A DNA stretch of 35,618 nucleotides from Actinomycetota bacterium (lineage in GTDB: Bacteria; Actinomycetota; Thermoleophilia; Gaiellales; Gaiellaceae): the NCBI GenBank assembly GCA_004366385.1, contig SIRU01000047.1, positions 1 through 35,618 of the forward strand. The letters are read 5' to 3'. Positions 23,562-30,629 of the stretch are shown here, one piece after another; the stretch's first letter is position 1, and the number at the start of each line of letters is the position of its first letter. The position numbers were made by a program, and so were the translations under genes. The notes below the pieces were generated by a model that saw nothing but the letters and a program-made list of their open reading frames with translations, searched no databases and was not told the DNA's origin.

Positions 23562-24376
23562 GCGCGATCGAGCTGAGCTCGGTGACCGTGCGGCTCGGCG
23601 GGCGGCCGGTCGTCGACGCCGTCGACCTCGACGTCGGCGACGGCGAGTGGCTCGCGCTCATCGGCCCGAACGGCGCCGGGAAGACGACGCTGCTGCGCGC
23701 GGTCGCCGGGCTCGTCCCCTACGAGGGCTCGATCGTGCTCGACGGCCGCCCGGCCCGCGAGCTGCGGCGCACCGAGCTCGCGCGCCTGCTCGCCGTCGTC
23801 CCGCAGGAGCCGTCGACGCCTCCGTGGATGACGGTCGGCGAGTACGTGCTCATGGGCAGGACACCGCACCTCGGCCCGCTGGCGAAGGAGGGGAGAGAGG
23901 ACCGCGAGGCAGCCGCGCACGCCGTCTCCCGGCTCGACCTGGACGGCTACGAGGAGCGGCGGCTCGGCACGCTCTCCGGGGGCGAGAAGCAGCGCGCCGT
24001 CGTCGCGCGCGCGCTCGCGCAGGAGGCGCGCGTCGTCCTCCTCGACGAGCCGACCTCCTCGCTCGACATCGGGCACCAGCAGCAGGCGCTCGAGCTCCTC
24101 GACTCGCTGCGCGAGGAGTCCGGCCTCACGCTCGTCGCCGCGATGCACGACCTCACGCTGGCCGCGCAGTACGCGGACCGGATGACCCTGCTCGACGGCG
24201 GCCGCGTTGTCGTCGAGGGTGCGCCGCGCGACGTGCTGACCGAAGCGCTCGTCGAGGTGCACTACGGGGCCGAGGTCGACGTCGTTCCCGTGGGAGGCCG
24301 CGTCGCGGTCGTCCCTCGCCGTTCTCCCATACCCAGACCATCTGGGTATACTCCCCCGCGTGAACGACCGGAGTGA
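23558..24376 (+). CDS. btuD: BtuD-like cobalamin ABC importer ATPase
   Basis: A 272-residue ABC ATPase starting at GTG 23558 inside the btuC stop. Walker A is GPNGAGKTT (36-44), the Q-loop glutamine is in VVPQEP, the signature is LSGGEKQR (139-146), Walker B is VVLLDEPTSSLD with the catalytic glutamate, and the H-loop is H197 (AAMHDLTL). The last 25 or so codons are unusual: they run through the PadR operator and promoter at 24329-24352 and into the PadR remnant, ending at TGA 24374-24376. This suggests that the original 3' end was replaced when the PadR-HAAS module was inserted or duplicated. Confidence 0.92.
   Translation: MSAIELSSVTVRLGGRPVVDAVDLDVGDGEWLALIGPNGAGKTTLLRAVAGLVPYEGSIVLDGRPARELRRTELARLLAVVPQEPSTPPWMTVGEYVLMGRTPHLGPLAKEGREDREAAAHAVSRLDLDGYEERRLGTLSGGEKQRAVVARALAQEARVVLLDEPTSSLDIGHQQQALELLDSLREESGLTLVAAMHDLTLAAQYADRMTLLDGGRVVVEGAPRDVLTEALVEVHYGAEVDVVPVGGRVAVVPRRSPIPRPSGYTPPRERPE
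24329..24349. promoter_or_regulatory. PadR operator, copy 1, overlapping a -10 box
   Basis: Arms ATACCCAGA (24329-24337) and TCTGGGTAT (24341-24349) flank CCA: a perfect inverted repeat of the PadR type. The -10 TATACT (24347-24352) overlaps its right arm and ends seven bases before GTG 24360. The element lies inside the end of btuD. It is a near-copy of the operator at 25082. Confidence 0.75.
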
Positions 24377-24404
24377 GGGTGCGCTGGAAGCCGTGGTCGC
24401 ATGA
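24360..24404 (+). pseudogene. PadR remnant reduced to a 14-codon minigene
   Basis: GTG 24360 to TGA 24402-24404 encodes MNDRSEGALEAVVA. The first four codons match the start of the intact PadR (GTGAACGACCGG, 25114-25125) and the last codons match its end (ME-AVV, 25410-25425). The operator, promoter, spacing to the start, and overlap with the following HAAS gene are all kept. The simplest reading is a tandem duplication of operator-padR-HAAS followed by an internal deletion of about 270 bases in the first padR. As a leaderless minigene it may still deliver ribosomes to the coupled HAAS gene. Confidence 0.75.
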
Positions 24405-25048
24405 CGATCGACGCTTACCTCGCGGAGCTCGAGCGCCGGCTGTCCTGGACCGGGCGCCGCCGCGCGCTGCCCGAGGTCAAGGAGCACCTGCGCGACGCGG
24501 CTTCACGGCACTGCGAGGCGGGCGCATCGCCGTTCGAGGCGGAGGAGGCCGCGACCCGTGACTTCGGCCCGCCGGGCGAGGTCGCCCGCCGCGTGGACGG
24601 CGAGCTCGCCGTCCGCGAGACGCGCCTCGCATCCGTGCTGGCGCTCGTTGCCACACTCACGTTCGTGTTCCCGCTGTACGTGATCCCGGAGAACACGCTT
24701 CCGCCGGCGAGCTGGGCGGAGGTCCCGGCCGACATCCACGCGCTCCAGCGCGTCTCCATCGGCCTGTGGCTGCTCGCCGGCGGCCTCGCCGTGGTGAGCG
24801 TGCTTCTCGCGTTGACGCGCCGACCGCAGCTCGCCGGGCCTGCCCTGGTTGCTACTGCGATCGCGATCACGGTCGCGACGGCGGCCGGCTCCGCGGGCGC
24901 TCTCCGCTGGATCCAGGAGACACCGAGCAATCCGAATCACTTCCTCTCCGCGCCGTTCGCGGCTCTGATTCTCGGCGCGTGCGTGCTCGCGGCGCTCTGG
25001 GCGCGCTCGACGCGCCGCCGCCTCGCCGCTGCGACCGTGTCGGGCTGA
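24401..25048 (+). CDS. HAAS-domain membrane protein with four TM helices
   Basis: A 215-residue protein whose ATG 24401 overlaps the remnant's stop (ATGA). Residues 1-75 form a HAAS domain (HTH-associated alpha-helical signalling): TIDAYLAELERRL, then EVKEHLRDAASRH and FEAEEAATRDFGPP. Four membrane helices follow at about 77-96, 119-138, 146-166 and 185-201. HAAS proteins are encoded next to PadR regulators and are thought to pass membrane signals to them. By hand count its first 80 residues match the second HAAS protein (25422) at 53 positions, while the remainder is unrelated. Its own PadR is deleted, so it may now signal to the PadR at 25114. Confidence 0.8.
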   Translation: MTIDAYLAELERRLSWTGRRRALPEVKEHLRDAASRHCEAGASPFEAEEAATRDFGPPGEVARRVDGELAVRETRLASVLALVATLTFVFPLYVIPENTLPPASWAEVPADIHALQRVSIGLWLLAGGLAVVSVLLALTRRPQLAGPALVATAIAITVATAAGSAGALRWIQETPSNPNHFLSAPFAALILGACVLAALWARSTRRRLAAATVSG

Positions 25049-25081
25049 GCGTCGGCCCGACCGAGCTCGAGGGCGCTCTCC

Positions 25082-25104
25082 TATACCCAGAAAGTCTGGG
25101 TATA
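25082..25104. promoter_or_regulatory. PadR operator, copy 2, overlapping the padR promoter
   Basis: Arms TATACCCAGA (25082-25091) and TCTGGGTATA (25095-25104) flank AAG, a perfect 10-bp inverted repeat. The -10 TATACT (25101-25106) overlaps the right arm and ends seven bases before GTG 25114. A bound PadR dimer would block its own promoter, and the mRNA would be leaderless. Confidence 0.8.
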
Positions 25105-25113
25105 CTCGCCGAC

Positions 25114-25425
25114 GTGAACGACCGGCTCCGCGGGCACGTCGACGTGCTCCTCCTCGCCGCCCTCGAGGCGGGACCGGCGCACGGCTACGGCCTCGCCGAG
25201 CTCGTCCGCGAGCGGAGCGCCGGCGCGTTCGATCTCCCCGAGGGCACGATCTACCCGAGCCTGTACCGCCTCGAGCGGAAGCGTTTCGTCGCCAGCCGCT
25301 GGAAGACCGTGGAGGGCAGGCGGAGGCGCGTGTACCGGCTCACGGCGGGCGGCACGCAGGAGCTCGAACGCCAACGCTCCGAGTGGCGCGACTTCACCCG
25401 TGCGATGGAGGCGGTGGTCACGTGA
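25114..25425 (+). CDS. PadR-family transcriptional regulator
   Basis: A 103-residue winged-helix protein of the short PadR class. The family pattern is clear: LLLAALEAGPAHGYGLAEL, then DLPEGTIYPSLYRLERKRFV and the beta wing RRRRVYRLTAGG. GTG 25114 is fixed by the promoter seven bases upstream. It probably represses its own operon through the TATACCCAGA palindrome, and also the copy at 24329. The stop overlaps the following HAAS gene (GTGA), typical of PadR-HAAS pairs. The inducing signal is unknown. Confidence 0.9.
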   Translation: MNDRLRGHVDVLLLAALEAGPAHGYGLAELVRERSAGAFDLPEGTIYPSLYRLERKRFVASRWKTVEGRRRRVYRLTAGGTQELERQRSEWRDFTRAMEAVVT

Positions 25426-25949
25426 CCATCGACGCGTACCTCGCCGAGCTGGAGCGCGCGCTCCCGCGGATGGGACGCAGCCGCGTGCTTCGCGAAGCCC
25501 GTGAGCACATGCGCGACGCGGCTGCGCAGCACCGCGAGGACGGCGCGTCGGAGTTCGAGGCGGAGACGGCCGCGACGAGGGACTTCGGCCCGGTGGACGA
25601 CGTCGCACTTCGCCTGTGCGCCGAGCTCGCCGTCCGCCAGACGCGGATCACTTCGGCGCTCGCGCTCGGTGTGGTCGCCGTGGCGGCGCTCGTGGTCGCC
25701 GGTGTCCTCTCCTTCGACGCCGAGACGAACAGCTCGGCCCCGACGCCCGTGCTTATTGCGACCCGGACGATCGAGGCCGGGACGCCCGGCATGATCCTCG
25801 TCGGCCGGGAGATGTACCAGCCCACGACGCTCCCGAAGAGCGAGGTGCTCGAAGGAGCGATTGCCGACCCGTCTTTCCTCAGGGGGCGCACGACGGCCGT
25901 CGAGCTGCTGCGTGGGCAGCAGCTCACGGCCGCCGACTTCCATCCCTGA
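25422..25949 (+). CDS. HAAS-TM-SAF fusion protein
   Basis: A 175-residue protein starting at GTG 25422 in the padR stop. Residues 1-75 are a HAAS domain very like that of the 24401 protein. One membrane helix spans about 78-97. Residues about 109-175 read like a SAF domain: PVLIATRTIEAGT, then SEVLEGAIADPSFLRGR and LLRGQQLTAADF. SAF domains occur in CpaB/RcpC pilus proteins, flagellar FlgA and antifreeze-like proteins. The topology would place HAAS inside and SAF outside the membrane. I know of no described HAAS-SAF protein, though I cannot search. The SAF call rests on pattern only. Confidence 0.75.
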   Translation: MTIDAYLAELERALPRMGRSRVLREAREHMRDAAAQHREDGASEFEAETAATRDFGPVDDVALRLCAELAVRQTRITSALALGVVAVAALVVAGVLSFDAETNSSAPTPVLIATRTIEAGTPGMILVGREMYQPTTLPKSEVLEGAIADPSFLRGRTTAVELLRGQQLTAADFHP

Positions 25950-25976
25950 ATTCGGGAGCCAGCCGGAGCCCACGGC

Positions 25977-25982
25977 TAGCAT
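25977..25982 (+). promoter_or_regulatory. -10 element of pcrA
   Basis: TAGCAT ends six bases before ATC 25989, the same spacing as the -10 boxes before the dehydrogenase, VanZ and VapB starts. It places the transcription start at the ATC, suggesting a leaderless message. Confidence 0.4.
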
Positions 25983-25988
25983 CGACGC

Positions 25989-28148
25989 ATCGCCGTCACC
26001 GCCCCCGAGAGCTTCCTGCACGGCCTCAACGAGGCGCAGCTCGAGGCGGTCCGCACCACGGAGGGCCCGCTGCTCGTCGTCGCCGGCGCGGGCTCGGGGA
26101 AGACGCGCGTCCTCACACATCGCGTCGCGCACCTGATCGCGGACAAGAAGGTGAAGCCGAACGAGATCCTCGCGATCACGTTCACGAACAAGGCGGCGGG
26201 TGAGATGCGCGACCGGCTCACGGGCATGCTCGGCGTCACCGCGCGCGCGATCTGGATCCTCACCTTCCACGCCGCCTGCGGCCGGATCCTCCGCCGGGAG
26301 GCCGAGCGGCTCGGCTACCGCTCCACGTTCACGATCTACGACGATCAGGACCAGGTGCGGCTGACGAAGGCGTGCCTGGAGGAGCTTGGCAAGGACCCGA
26401 AGCGCTTCGCCCCGCGCGGGATCCACTCGCAGATCTCGCGCATGAAGAACGAGCTCGTGACGCCGCAGGAGGCGCTCGAACGGGTGGCGTCGTTCTGGGA
26501 CCAGACCGTGGCGGAGACGTACGACGCGTACCAGCGCCGACTGCACGCCTCGAACGCGGTCGACTTCGACGACCTGCTCATGCTCACGGTGCAGGTGCTG
26601 GAGCGCTTCCCGGAGGCGCGCGAGAAGTGGCAGAGCGCGTTCCGCTACATCCTCGTCGACGAGTACCAGGACACGAACCACGCGCAGTACCGCCTGCTGC
26701 AGCTCCTCGGCGAGAAGCACGGGAACGTGTGCGCGGTGGGAGACGGAGATCAGTCGGTGTACGGCTTCCGGGGCGCCGACATCCGGAACATCCTCGAGTT
26801 CGAGAAGGACTTCCCGGGCACGCGCGTCGTCACCCTCGAGCAGAACTACCGCTCCACGAACTCGATCCTGCGCGCCGCGAACGCGGTCATCGACCAGAAC
26901 AGCGAGCGGAAGCCGAAGAACCTCTTCTCCGAGCTCGGCGAGGGCGAGCCGGTGCGCGTCTTCGAGGTCGAGGACGAGCACGCGGAGGCTCGGTTCGTCG
27001 CGGCCGAGATCGCCGGGCTCATCGACCGCGGGCTGTCTGCCAGCGAGATCGCGGTCTTCTACCGGACGAACGCGCAGTCGCGCGTGCTCGAGGACGTGCT
27101 CGTCCGCCAGGACGTCCCGTACCAGGTCATCGGCGGGCCCCGTTTCTACGAGCGCGCGGAGATCAGGGACGCGACCGCGTACCTCTCCGTCCTCGTGAAC
27201 CCGTCCGACGCGGGCTCGCTGCTCCGGATCGCGAACCGCCCGCGGCGCGGGATCGGCGCGACGTCGATCGCGCGGCTCGTCGAGCGCGCGCAGGCGTCCG
27301 GGCGCACGCTCTTCGAGGCGATGGCGGACCCGGAGTCCGCGGGCGTGGCGGCGGCCTCTGCGCGGGCGGTCAAGAGCTTCCACGGGACGATGGAGTCCTT
27401 GATGGCGCTCTCGCAGGACCTCCCGGTGGACGAGCTGCTCGAGCGTGTGCTCGAGAAGACCGGGATCATGGACGCGCTCGAAGCCGAGCGGACGATCGAG
27501 GCGCGCGGCCGCATCGAGAACCTCCAGGAGCTCGTCGGCGTCGCACGCGAGTACCGCACCGAGACCGCCGACGCGTCGCTCGCCGGGTTTCTTCAGGACA
27601 TCGCGCTCGTCTCCGACCAGGACACGATCGCCGACGACCGCGGCCTCGTCACGCTGATGACGCTGCACAACGCGAAGGGCCTCGAGTTCTCGGCCGTGTT
27701 CGCCATCGGGATGGAGGAGGGCGTCTTCCCGCACATTCGCGCGATCGAGGAGCAGGGGATCGAGGAGGAGCGGCGGCTCTGCTACGTCGGCCTCACGCGG
27801 GCCAAGGAGCGGCTGACGCTGACGCACACGATGTCCCGCTCGCTCTGGGGCCGGCGCACGTACAACCTCGCCTCGCGCTTCCTCGACGAGCTCCCGCGCG
27901 AGGTCGAGCGCGAGCGGCTGCGGCCCGCCTCGTGGTCGAACTACGGCTCGCCGGCGAGCGCCGCGCCCGAGCCGCGCGGCGACCCGACGCTCGCGCTCGC
28001 GACCGGCGACTCCGTCCGCCACGCCTCGCTCGGGGAGGGCGTCGTGACGGCCGTCGAGCCCGGGGGCGTCGTCACGATCCGCTTCGCCGAGGACGGCACC
28101 GAGCGCAGGCTGATGACCGAGTACGCGCCGCTCGACAAGATCGCGTAG
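25989..28148 (+). CDS. pcrA: PcrA/UvrD-type DNA helicase, non-canonical start
   Basis: A superfamily 1A 3'-5' helicase acting in repair and replication restart. Motifs: Q-motif LNEAQLEAV, Walker A AGAGSGKT, ITFTNKAAGEMRDRL, Walker B VDEYQDTNH, GDGDQSVYGFRGADI, LEQNYRS, TLHNAKGLEFSAVF and YVGLTRAKERL. The C-terminal 45 residues (VRHASLGEGVV...) form the Tudor-like domain that binds RNA polymerase. Walker A lies upstream of the first in-frame GTG (26151), so that start cannot be right. Between the TAG at 25977 and Walker A there is no ATG, GTG or TTG. ATC 25989, six bases past a -10 box, gives 719 residues and a normal N-terminus; CTG 26016 is the other candidate. Confidence 0.93.
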   Translation: MAVTAPESFLHGLNEAQLEAVRTTEGPLLVVAGAGSGKTRVLTHRVAHLIADKKVKPNEILAITFTNKAAGEMRDRLTGMLGVTARAIWILTFHAACGRILRREAERLGYRSTFTIYDDQDQVRLTKACLEELGKDPKRFAPRGIHSQISRMKNELVTPQEALERVASFWDQTVAETYDAYQRRLHASNAVDFDDLLMLTVQVLERFPEAREKWQSAFRYILVDEYQDTNHAQYRLLQLLGEKHGNVCAVGDGDQSVYGFRGADIRNILEFEKDFPGTRVVTLEQNYRSTNSILRAANAVIDQNSERKPKNLFSELGEGEPVRVFEVEDEHAEARFVAAEIAGLIDRGLSASEIAVFYRTNAQSRVLEDVLVRQDVPYQVIGGPRFYERAEIRDATAYLSVLVNPSDAGSLLRIANRPRRGIGATSIARLVERAQASGRTLFEAMADPESAGVAAASARAVKSFHGTMESLMALSQDLPVDELLERVLEKTGIMDALEAERTIEARGRIENLQELVGVAREYRTETADASLAGFLQDIALVSDQDTIADDRGLVTLMTLHNAKGLEFSAVFAIGMEEGVFPHIRAIEEQGIEEERRLCYVGLTRAKERLTLTHTMSRSLWGRRTYNLASRFLDELPREVERERLRPASWSNYGSPASAAPEPRGDPTLALATGDSVRHASLGEGVVTAVEPGGVVTIRFAEDGTERRLMTEYAPLDKIA

Positions 28149-28177
28149 CCTGCCGCCCGGGGTGGAGGGATGACTGG

Positions 28178-29398
28178 GTGACAGGGGTGACTCTCGAGTA
28201 CCGGAGCCCGGCTGCGGACGAGTTCGCGGACGTCCTTCGCGCCACGCACGTCGCGTTCGGCGAGGAGCTGAAGGACGACGATCTCGAGCGCCAGCGTGCA
28301 GTCATGCCGCTCGACCGCGTGCTCGCGGCGTGGGACGGCGCGACGCCGGTCGGCGTCACGGCTTCCTGGCCGTTCTCGGAGCTCACGCTCCCAGGCGGAG
28401 GAACAGCCCCCGCCGCAGGCATCACGTGGGTGGGTGTCCTCCCGAGCCACCGGCGCCGCGGCATCCTCACCGAGCTCATGCGCCGCCAGCTCGAGGACGT
28501 CCACGAGCGAGGCGAGCCGCTCGCCATCCTGTGGGCGTCCGAGGCGCCGATCTACGGGCGCTTCGGCTACGGGATCGCGATCCCGGAGACATCGATCGAT
28601 GCGGAGCGTGGCGCGTTCACGCTGCGCGACGACCCGGGTCCGCGCGGCACCGTCCGGCTCGTCACCGAGGAGGAGGCGTTCGAGCTCTTCCCTCCGCTCC
28701 ACGAGCGCGTCCGCGCGCAGCGCGTCGGCGCCATCCGGCGCGACGACGACTGGTGGAAGCTGTTCCTGCTCGCCGACCCCGAGCACTGGCGCGAGGGCGC
28801 GAGCCCGAAGTACTACGCGTACCTCGAGCTCGACGGCGAGGCGGCGGGGTACGCGCTCTACCGTCTGAAGTCCAAGTGGGAGGAGGGGACGCCGAGGGGC
28901 GATCTCTTCGTGCACCAGGCGGTCGGGATCACGCCCGAGGCGACCGCCGAGCTCTGGCGCTACCTGTTCGGCATCGACCTCGTCGCACGGGTGAAGGCGA
29001 GCCGGCCGGACTGCGCCGCGCTCGTCCTCATGGTCGAGGACTCCCGCCGGCTGCACGTCTCGGGCGCGGAGGGCGTCTGGTTGCGGATCGTGGCTCTGGA
29101 GGGCGCGCTCGCCGCGCGCGGGTACAACGCCGGGGAGGCCGTCGTGCTCGAGGTCACGGATCGCATGTTCGAGCGGAACGCGGGCCGCTGGCGCGCCGGT
29201 ACGGAGCCTGGCAGGACGGACGACGATGCCGACGTCGCGCTCGACGTGGCCGACCTCGCCTCCGCCTACCTGGGCGCGTTCACGTTCGAGCAGCTCGCTG
29301 CCGCGGGCCGGGCGCGCGAGCTGCGGCCCGGCGGGCTCGCGCGCGCCACGGCGCTCTTCGCGACGCCTCTGCCGCCGTGGTGCCCGGACGCCTTCTGA
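28178..29398 (+). CDS. Eis-like N-acetyltransferase (GNAT), first of a tandem pair
   Basis: A 406-residue cytoplasmic acetyltransferase of the Eis family: N-terminal GNAT, a second degenerate GNAT, and an SCP2-like C-terminal domain. The acetyl-CoA loop is VGVLPSHRRRGILTELMRRQ. IYGRFGYGIA holds the tyrosine equivalent to the general acid Y126 of M. tuberculosis Eis, and the chain ends in F as Eis does, where the terminal carboxylate is catalytic. Eis enzymes acetylate amines of aminoglycosides and lysines; the natural substrate here is unknown. GTG 28178 follows GGAGGGA at 28164-28170. A paralogue follows 13 bases later. Confidence 0.88.
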   Translation: MTGVTLEYRSPAADEFADVLRATHVAFGEELKDDDLERQRAVMPLDRVLAAWDGATPVGVTASWPFSELTLPGGGTAPAAGITWVGVLPSHRRRGILTELMRRQLEDVHERGEPLAILWASEAPIYGRFGYGIAIPETSIDAERGAFTLRDDPGPRGTVRLVTEEEAFELFPPLHERVRAQRVGAIRRDDDWWKLFLLADPEHWREGASPKYYAYLELDGEAAGYALYRLKSKWEEGTPRGDLFVHQAVGITPEATAELWRYLFGIDLVARVKASRPDCAALVLMVEDSRRLHVSGAEGVWLRIVALEGALAARGYNAGEAVVLEVTDRMFERNAGRWRAGTEPGRTDDDADVALDVADLASAYLGAFTFEQLAAAGRARELRPGGLARATALFATPLPPWCPDAF

Positions 29399-29411
29399 TG
29401 GAGGACGGCCG

Positions 29412-30626
29412 ATGAGCTTCGACGTCGCGCCGTGCTCGAACCTCGCAGAGTTCTCGGACGCAGTCTTCGCGATCGGCCAGTACTTCGGGATGGAGCCGAC
29501 CGAGGAGCGCATGGAGCGCTTCTCGCGCAACCTCCCGTTCGAGCGCATGCACGCCGCGCGCGAGGATGGGATGACGGTCGGTGGCGCGGGCGCGTTCCCG
29601 TTCGAGATGACGATTCCCGGCGGCGTGGTGCCGACCGCGGGCGTCACTGTCGTCGGCACGTTCCCGACGCACCGGCGGCGAGGTGTCCTGCGTTCGCTCA
29701 TGCGCGCCCAGCTCGACGACGTCCACAAGCGCGGCGAGCCGGTCGCGGCGTTATGGGCCTCGGAGGAGACGATCTACGGCCGCTTCGGCTACGGGATGGC
29801 GTCGCTCAACGGCTCGGTCACGGTGCCGCGCGAGGGCTCGGCGTTCGCCCAGCCGCTCGAGCCCGCGGGCCGCGTGCGGCTGGTCGAGGCCGCCGAGGCC
29901 CTCGAGCTCTTCCCGCAGGTCTGGGACGCGGTGCGCCGGGCCATCCCAGGGATGCTCGGCCGCAGCCGCGACTGGTGGGAGCACCGGATCCTCTTCGACT
30001 CGCCCGAGAACCGCCAGGGCGGCGGGCCGAAGCGTCTCGCGCTACTCGAGACGGACGGCCGCGCGGAGGGGTACGCGATCTACCGGCACAAGTTCGCGTT
30101 CCGGGAAGGCGAGCCCGACTCCGAGCTCGCGGTCGTGGAGGCGGTCGCGCTCGACGGCCGGCCGACGGCCGAGATCTGGCGCTTCCTGTTGGACGTCGAC
30201 TGGATGGTGAGGACCACGGCCGGCCTGCTCCCGGTCGACCACCAGCTCTGGCAGCTGCTCGCGACCCCGCGGCGGATGAAGATGCGCCTGGGCGACGGGC
30301 TGTGGGTGCGGCTCGTGGACGTGGGGGCGGCGCTGTCGGCGCGCGCGTACGCAGCCGACGGGGCGGTGGTCTTCGACGTGCGGGACGCCTTCTGCCCGTG
30401 GAACGAGGGCCGCTGGAAGCTCGAGGGCGGGACGGCGGAGCGAACCGACGCCGACGCCGATCTCGCGTGTGACGTGACCGCGCTCGGCGCGACGTACCTC
30501 GGCGGCTTCACATGGGCCGAGCTCGTCCGCGGCGGCCGGGCCGAGGAGCTGACGGACGGGGCCGCCGCGCGCGCGGACGCGATCTTCGGCACCTGGCGAG
30601 CCCCGTGGTGCCCCGAGATCTTCTGA
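29412..30626 (+). CDS. Eis-like N-acetyltransferase (GNAT), second of a tandem pair
   Basis: A 404-residue paralogue of the preceding protein. VVGTFPTHRRRGVLRSLMRAQ is the acetyl-CoA site, IYGRFGYGMA carries the catalytic-type tyrosine, and it ends PWCPEIF with the terminal phenylalanine. ATG 29412 follows GGAGG. The two proteins share order and motifs throughout but differ enough in the N-terminal substrate region (for example PFERMHAAREDG) to suggest different acceptors. One leucine codon is TTA (29751-29753), rare in high-GC actinobacteria. The gene ends three bases from the convergent mgtE stop, with no room for a dedicated terminator. Confidence 0.88.
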   Translation: MSFDVAPCSNLAEFSDAVFAIGQYFGMEPTEERMERFSRNLPFERMHAAREDGMTVGGAGAFPFEMTIPGGVVPTAGVTVVGTFPTHRRRGVLRSLMRAQLDDVHKRGEPVAALWASEETIYGRFGYGMASLNGSVTVPREGSAFAQPLEPAGRVRLVEAAEALELFPQVWDAVRRAIPGMLGRSRDWWEHRILFDSPENRQGGGPKRLALLETDGRAEGYAIYRHKFAFREGEPDSELAVVEAVALDGRPTAEIWRFLLDVDWMVRTTAGLLPVDHQLWQLLATPRRMKMRLGDGLWVRLVDVGAALSARAYAADGAVVFDVRDAFCPWNEGRWKLEGGTAERTDADADLACDVTALGATYLGGFTWAELVRGGRAEELTDGAAARADAIFGTWRAPWCPEIF

Positions 30627-30629
30627 GCC

